A stretch of DNA of 7,599 nucleotides from an uncultured bacterium (lineage in GTDB: Bacteria; Eisenbacteria; RBG-16-71-46; CAIMUX01): positions 1-7,599 of the forward strand of contig CAMPIC010000121.1 of assembly GCA_946886185.1 (NCBI GenBank), written 5' to 3'. Shown in pieces: positions 6,823 through 7,599 of this stretch. The position numbers and the translations under genes are program-made. Each line of letters starts with the position of its first letter. Position 1 is the stretch's first letter. The notes beneath the pieces were generated by a model. It had not been told where the DNA came from. It worked only from the letters and a program-made list of their open reading frames with translations, and searched no databases.

Positions 6823-6949
6823 CGGGAGCATTCACGAGAGCATTCACGAGAGCATGACGAGAGCATGACGAGAGCATGACGGGAGCATTCACGAGAGCAC
6901 GACGGGAGCATTCACGAGAGCATGACGAGAGTATGACGAGAGCATTCTT
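6813..6949 (+). repeat. Degenerate 11-12 bp tandem repeat array, twelve units
   Basis: Twelve head-to-tail units fill most of the spacer between the ATPase and permease genes. Two main forms alternate: 11 bp GAGAGCATGAC (units at 6848, 6859, 6870, 6916, with variants at 6813, 6893 and 6927) and 12 bp GRGAGCATTCAC (units at 6824, 6836, 6881, 6904, and a changed last copy at 6938). All units share GAGCAT or a one-base variant of it. There are no spacers, so it is not a CRISPR array. The period is close to one helical turn of DNA, so the units would lie on one face of the helix. Each 11 bp form contains ATGA. The array ends 15 bases before the permease ATG. Function is unknown; candidates are a protein-binding array, an mRNA element acting on permease translation, or slippage-generated sequence. 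Confidence 0.85.
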
Positions 6950-6968
6950 GAGAGGCGTGGAGCGATGA
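6876..6968 (+). other. Possible 30-codon leader ORF overlapping the permease start
   Basis: ATG at 6876 in the sixth repeat unit opens a frame that runs to TGA at 6966-6968. That stop overlaps the permease ATG (6965-6967) in the ATGA arrangement typical of coupled genes. The 30 residues are repeat-encoded and polar (MTGAFTRARREHSREH...). It may be a leader peptide or simply a consequence of the repeat. Confidence 0.2.
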
Positions 6969-7255
6969 GGGCATCGACCTTGATCCGGGTAGCCGGGCAA
7001 AGCATTTTCCGCAACAAGCTCCGGACTTTGCTCACCATGCTCGGAATCATCATCGGGGTCGGAGCGGTCATGATGACGATCGCGGTCGGAGGCGGCGTGA
7101 CGCCCGAAGGGATCGATGCCCTGATGCCCTTCGGCTGCATCGTCGTGCCCGTCGTCGAGCGGCCGCAATCGGTGGAGGAGGCGATGGCGGCGGGGACGGC
7201 GCCGCTCGTCCGCTGTGCCGAACGGGTCGCTCGCCTCATCGGAACCCGCCCATGA
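6965..7255 (+). pseudogene. Truncated MacB/FtsX-type ABC permease fused in frame to an unrelated C-terminal fragment
   Basis: The frame encodes 96 residues, while permeases of this type are usually around 400. Residues 1-42 are a typical MacB-family beginning: amphipathic start, the RNKLRTLLTMLGIIIGVG motif and the first membrane helix to about residue 42 (MMTIAVG). The periplasmic core and the other three helices are absent. From about residue 43-46 the sequence no longer resembles a permease: TPEGIDALMPFGCIVVPVVE, then an amphipathic helix ending ARLIGTRP. This tail loosely resembles the C-terminal lobe of Asp/Glu/hydantoin racemases (a GC motif after a hydrophobic strand, then a final helix), but I hold that only weakly. 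The ATG is preceded by GAGAGG at 6950-6955, 9 bases away. The stop overlaps the next gene by four bases (ATGA), suggesting that the tail and that gene belong together natively. It is either a real deletion fusion or an assembly join; a functional transporter subunit is not expected. Confidence 0.7.
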
Positions 7256-7599
7256 CGCGGCCCACCTCCCCGAAGGCGAGGCCGAAGCCGAAGCCGAAGC
7301 GCCGGAGGCCGGATCCGGTCGCCGCCTGGAAGCGCCGCCTCGCCCGCTACCGGCCGAACCTCGTCGCCGACGTCCGGGCGGGACTCGCGTCGATCTACGG
7401 CACGCCCGTCTGGGAGCGCCGTCTCGACCCGACGAGCGAGCTGATCCTCACGATCCTCACCCAGAACAGCGCCGACACGAACGCGGAGAAGGCGTACGAG
7501 GCGCTCCGCCGTGCGTACCCGTCGGATCGCGACCCGGAGGTCCACAACCCGGGCCTCGGCTGGGGCGGGGACGGGCTCCCGACCGCGCCGCCGCCGGAC
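7252..7599 (+). CDS. Endonuclease III-like DNA glycosylase (HhH-GPD family), 5' part only
   Basis: The frame opens with ATG at 7252 and runs 116 codons to the window edge without a stop. The first 20 residues are a basic Pro/Lys/Arg tail (KARPKPKPKRRRP). The recognisable part is DPTSELILTILTQNSADTNA at about 59-78, the start of the endonuclease III / MutY fold, where a conserved Gln-Asn/Ala stretch contacts DNA. The helix-hairpin-helix, catalytic Lys/Asp and any iron-sulphur cysteines would lie beyond the window, so they cannot be checked. The later NPGLGWGGDGLPTAPPPD is a loop I associate with actinobacterial or Chloroflexi-like versions rather than the proteobacterial enzyme. Third codon positions are almost all G or C, more extreme than in the exporter genes. 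The start overlaps the preceding stop by four bases. Role: removal of damaged pyrimidines in base excision repair, if the family call holds. Confidence 0.72.
   Translation, partial: MTRPTSPKARPKPKPKRRRPDPVAAWKRRLARYRPNLVADVRAGLASIYGTPVWERRLDPTSELILTILTQNSADTNAEKAYEALRRAYPSDRDPEVHNPGLGWGGDGLPTAPPPD

Noticed and set aside
5868..6911. 347-codon open frame on the minus strand over the ABC ATPase and repeat array
   Set aside because: It is antisense to an ATPase with all motifs; its N-terminal Cys-Ser-Arg repeats are only the repeat array read backward.
6813..6949. CRISPR-like array
   Set aside because: Units are 11-12 bp, head to tail, with no unique spacers and no cas genes nearby.

Overview
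The window is GC-rich bacterial chromosomal DNA. It has two divergent transcription units meeting at an intergenic region (about 4200-4497), plus fragments of other genes at both ends. The left and central parts suggest a Gram-negative, high-GC soil or sediment lineage of the Acidobacteria / Gemmatimonadota / Eisenbacteria kind. The reasons are a large eukaryote-like Ser/Thr kinase with an N-terminal segment common in such groups, and a periplasmic adaptor of a MacAB-type exporter, which implies an outer membrane. This taxonomic guess is inference from style only.

Left to right: (1) 2-127 (+) is the 3' end of a small membrane protein gene, with one predicted membrane helix and a basic tail. 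(2) 217-705 (-) is a four-helix CopD/HemJ-like membrane protein. (3) 705-4199 (-) is a 1164-residue multidomain signalling protein: Ser/Thr kinase, then STAND-type (NB-ARC/MalT-like) ATPase, then TPR repeats, in the style of PknK. Its stop codon shares one base with the start of the CopD-like gene, so the two are probably translationally coupled. (4) 4498-5907 (+) is a MacA-like membrane fusion protein with a long Gly-rich insert. (5) 5907-6707 (+) is a MacB/LolD-type ABC ATPase, again overlapping its upstream neighbour by one base. (6) 6708-6964 is a spacer dominated by a degenerate 11-12 bp tandem repeat. (7) 6965-about 7090 (+) encodes only the first membrane helix of a MacB/FtsX-type permease, after which the reading frame runs into unrelated sequence. 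(8) 7252-7599 (+) is the 5' part of an endonuclease III-like DNA glycosylase.

The plus-strand genes form a tripartite efflux operon (adaptor, ATPase, permease) facing away from a kinase-ATPase regulator gene. The regulator may sense something and control the exporter or its own operon, but nothing in the sequence proves a link. The permease is not intact: at about 7085-7102 homology to permeases stops and a C-terminal fragment of a different protein begins, in frame, followed by the DNA glycosylase gene with a 4-base overlap. This is a deletion/rearrangement junction or an assembly chimera, and anything to the right of about 7100 should not be assumed to belong to the same locus.

The most unusual feature is the spacer between the ATPase and permease genes. 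Its repeat units contain ATGA, so the spacer can be read as a relay of very short ORFs, each overlapping the next by four bases and ending exactly on the permease start codon. No tRNA, rRNA, CRISPR array, transposase or phage gene is visible.
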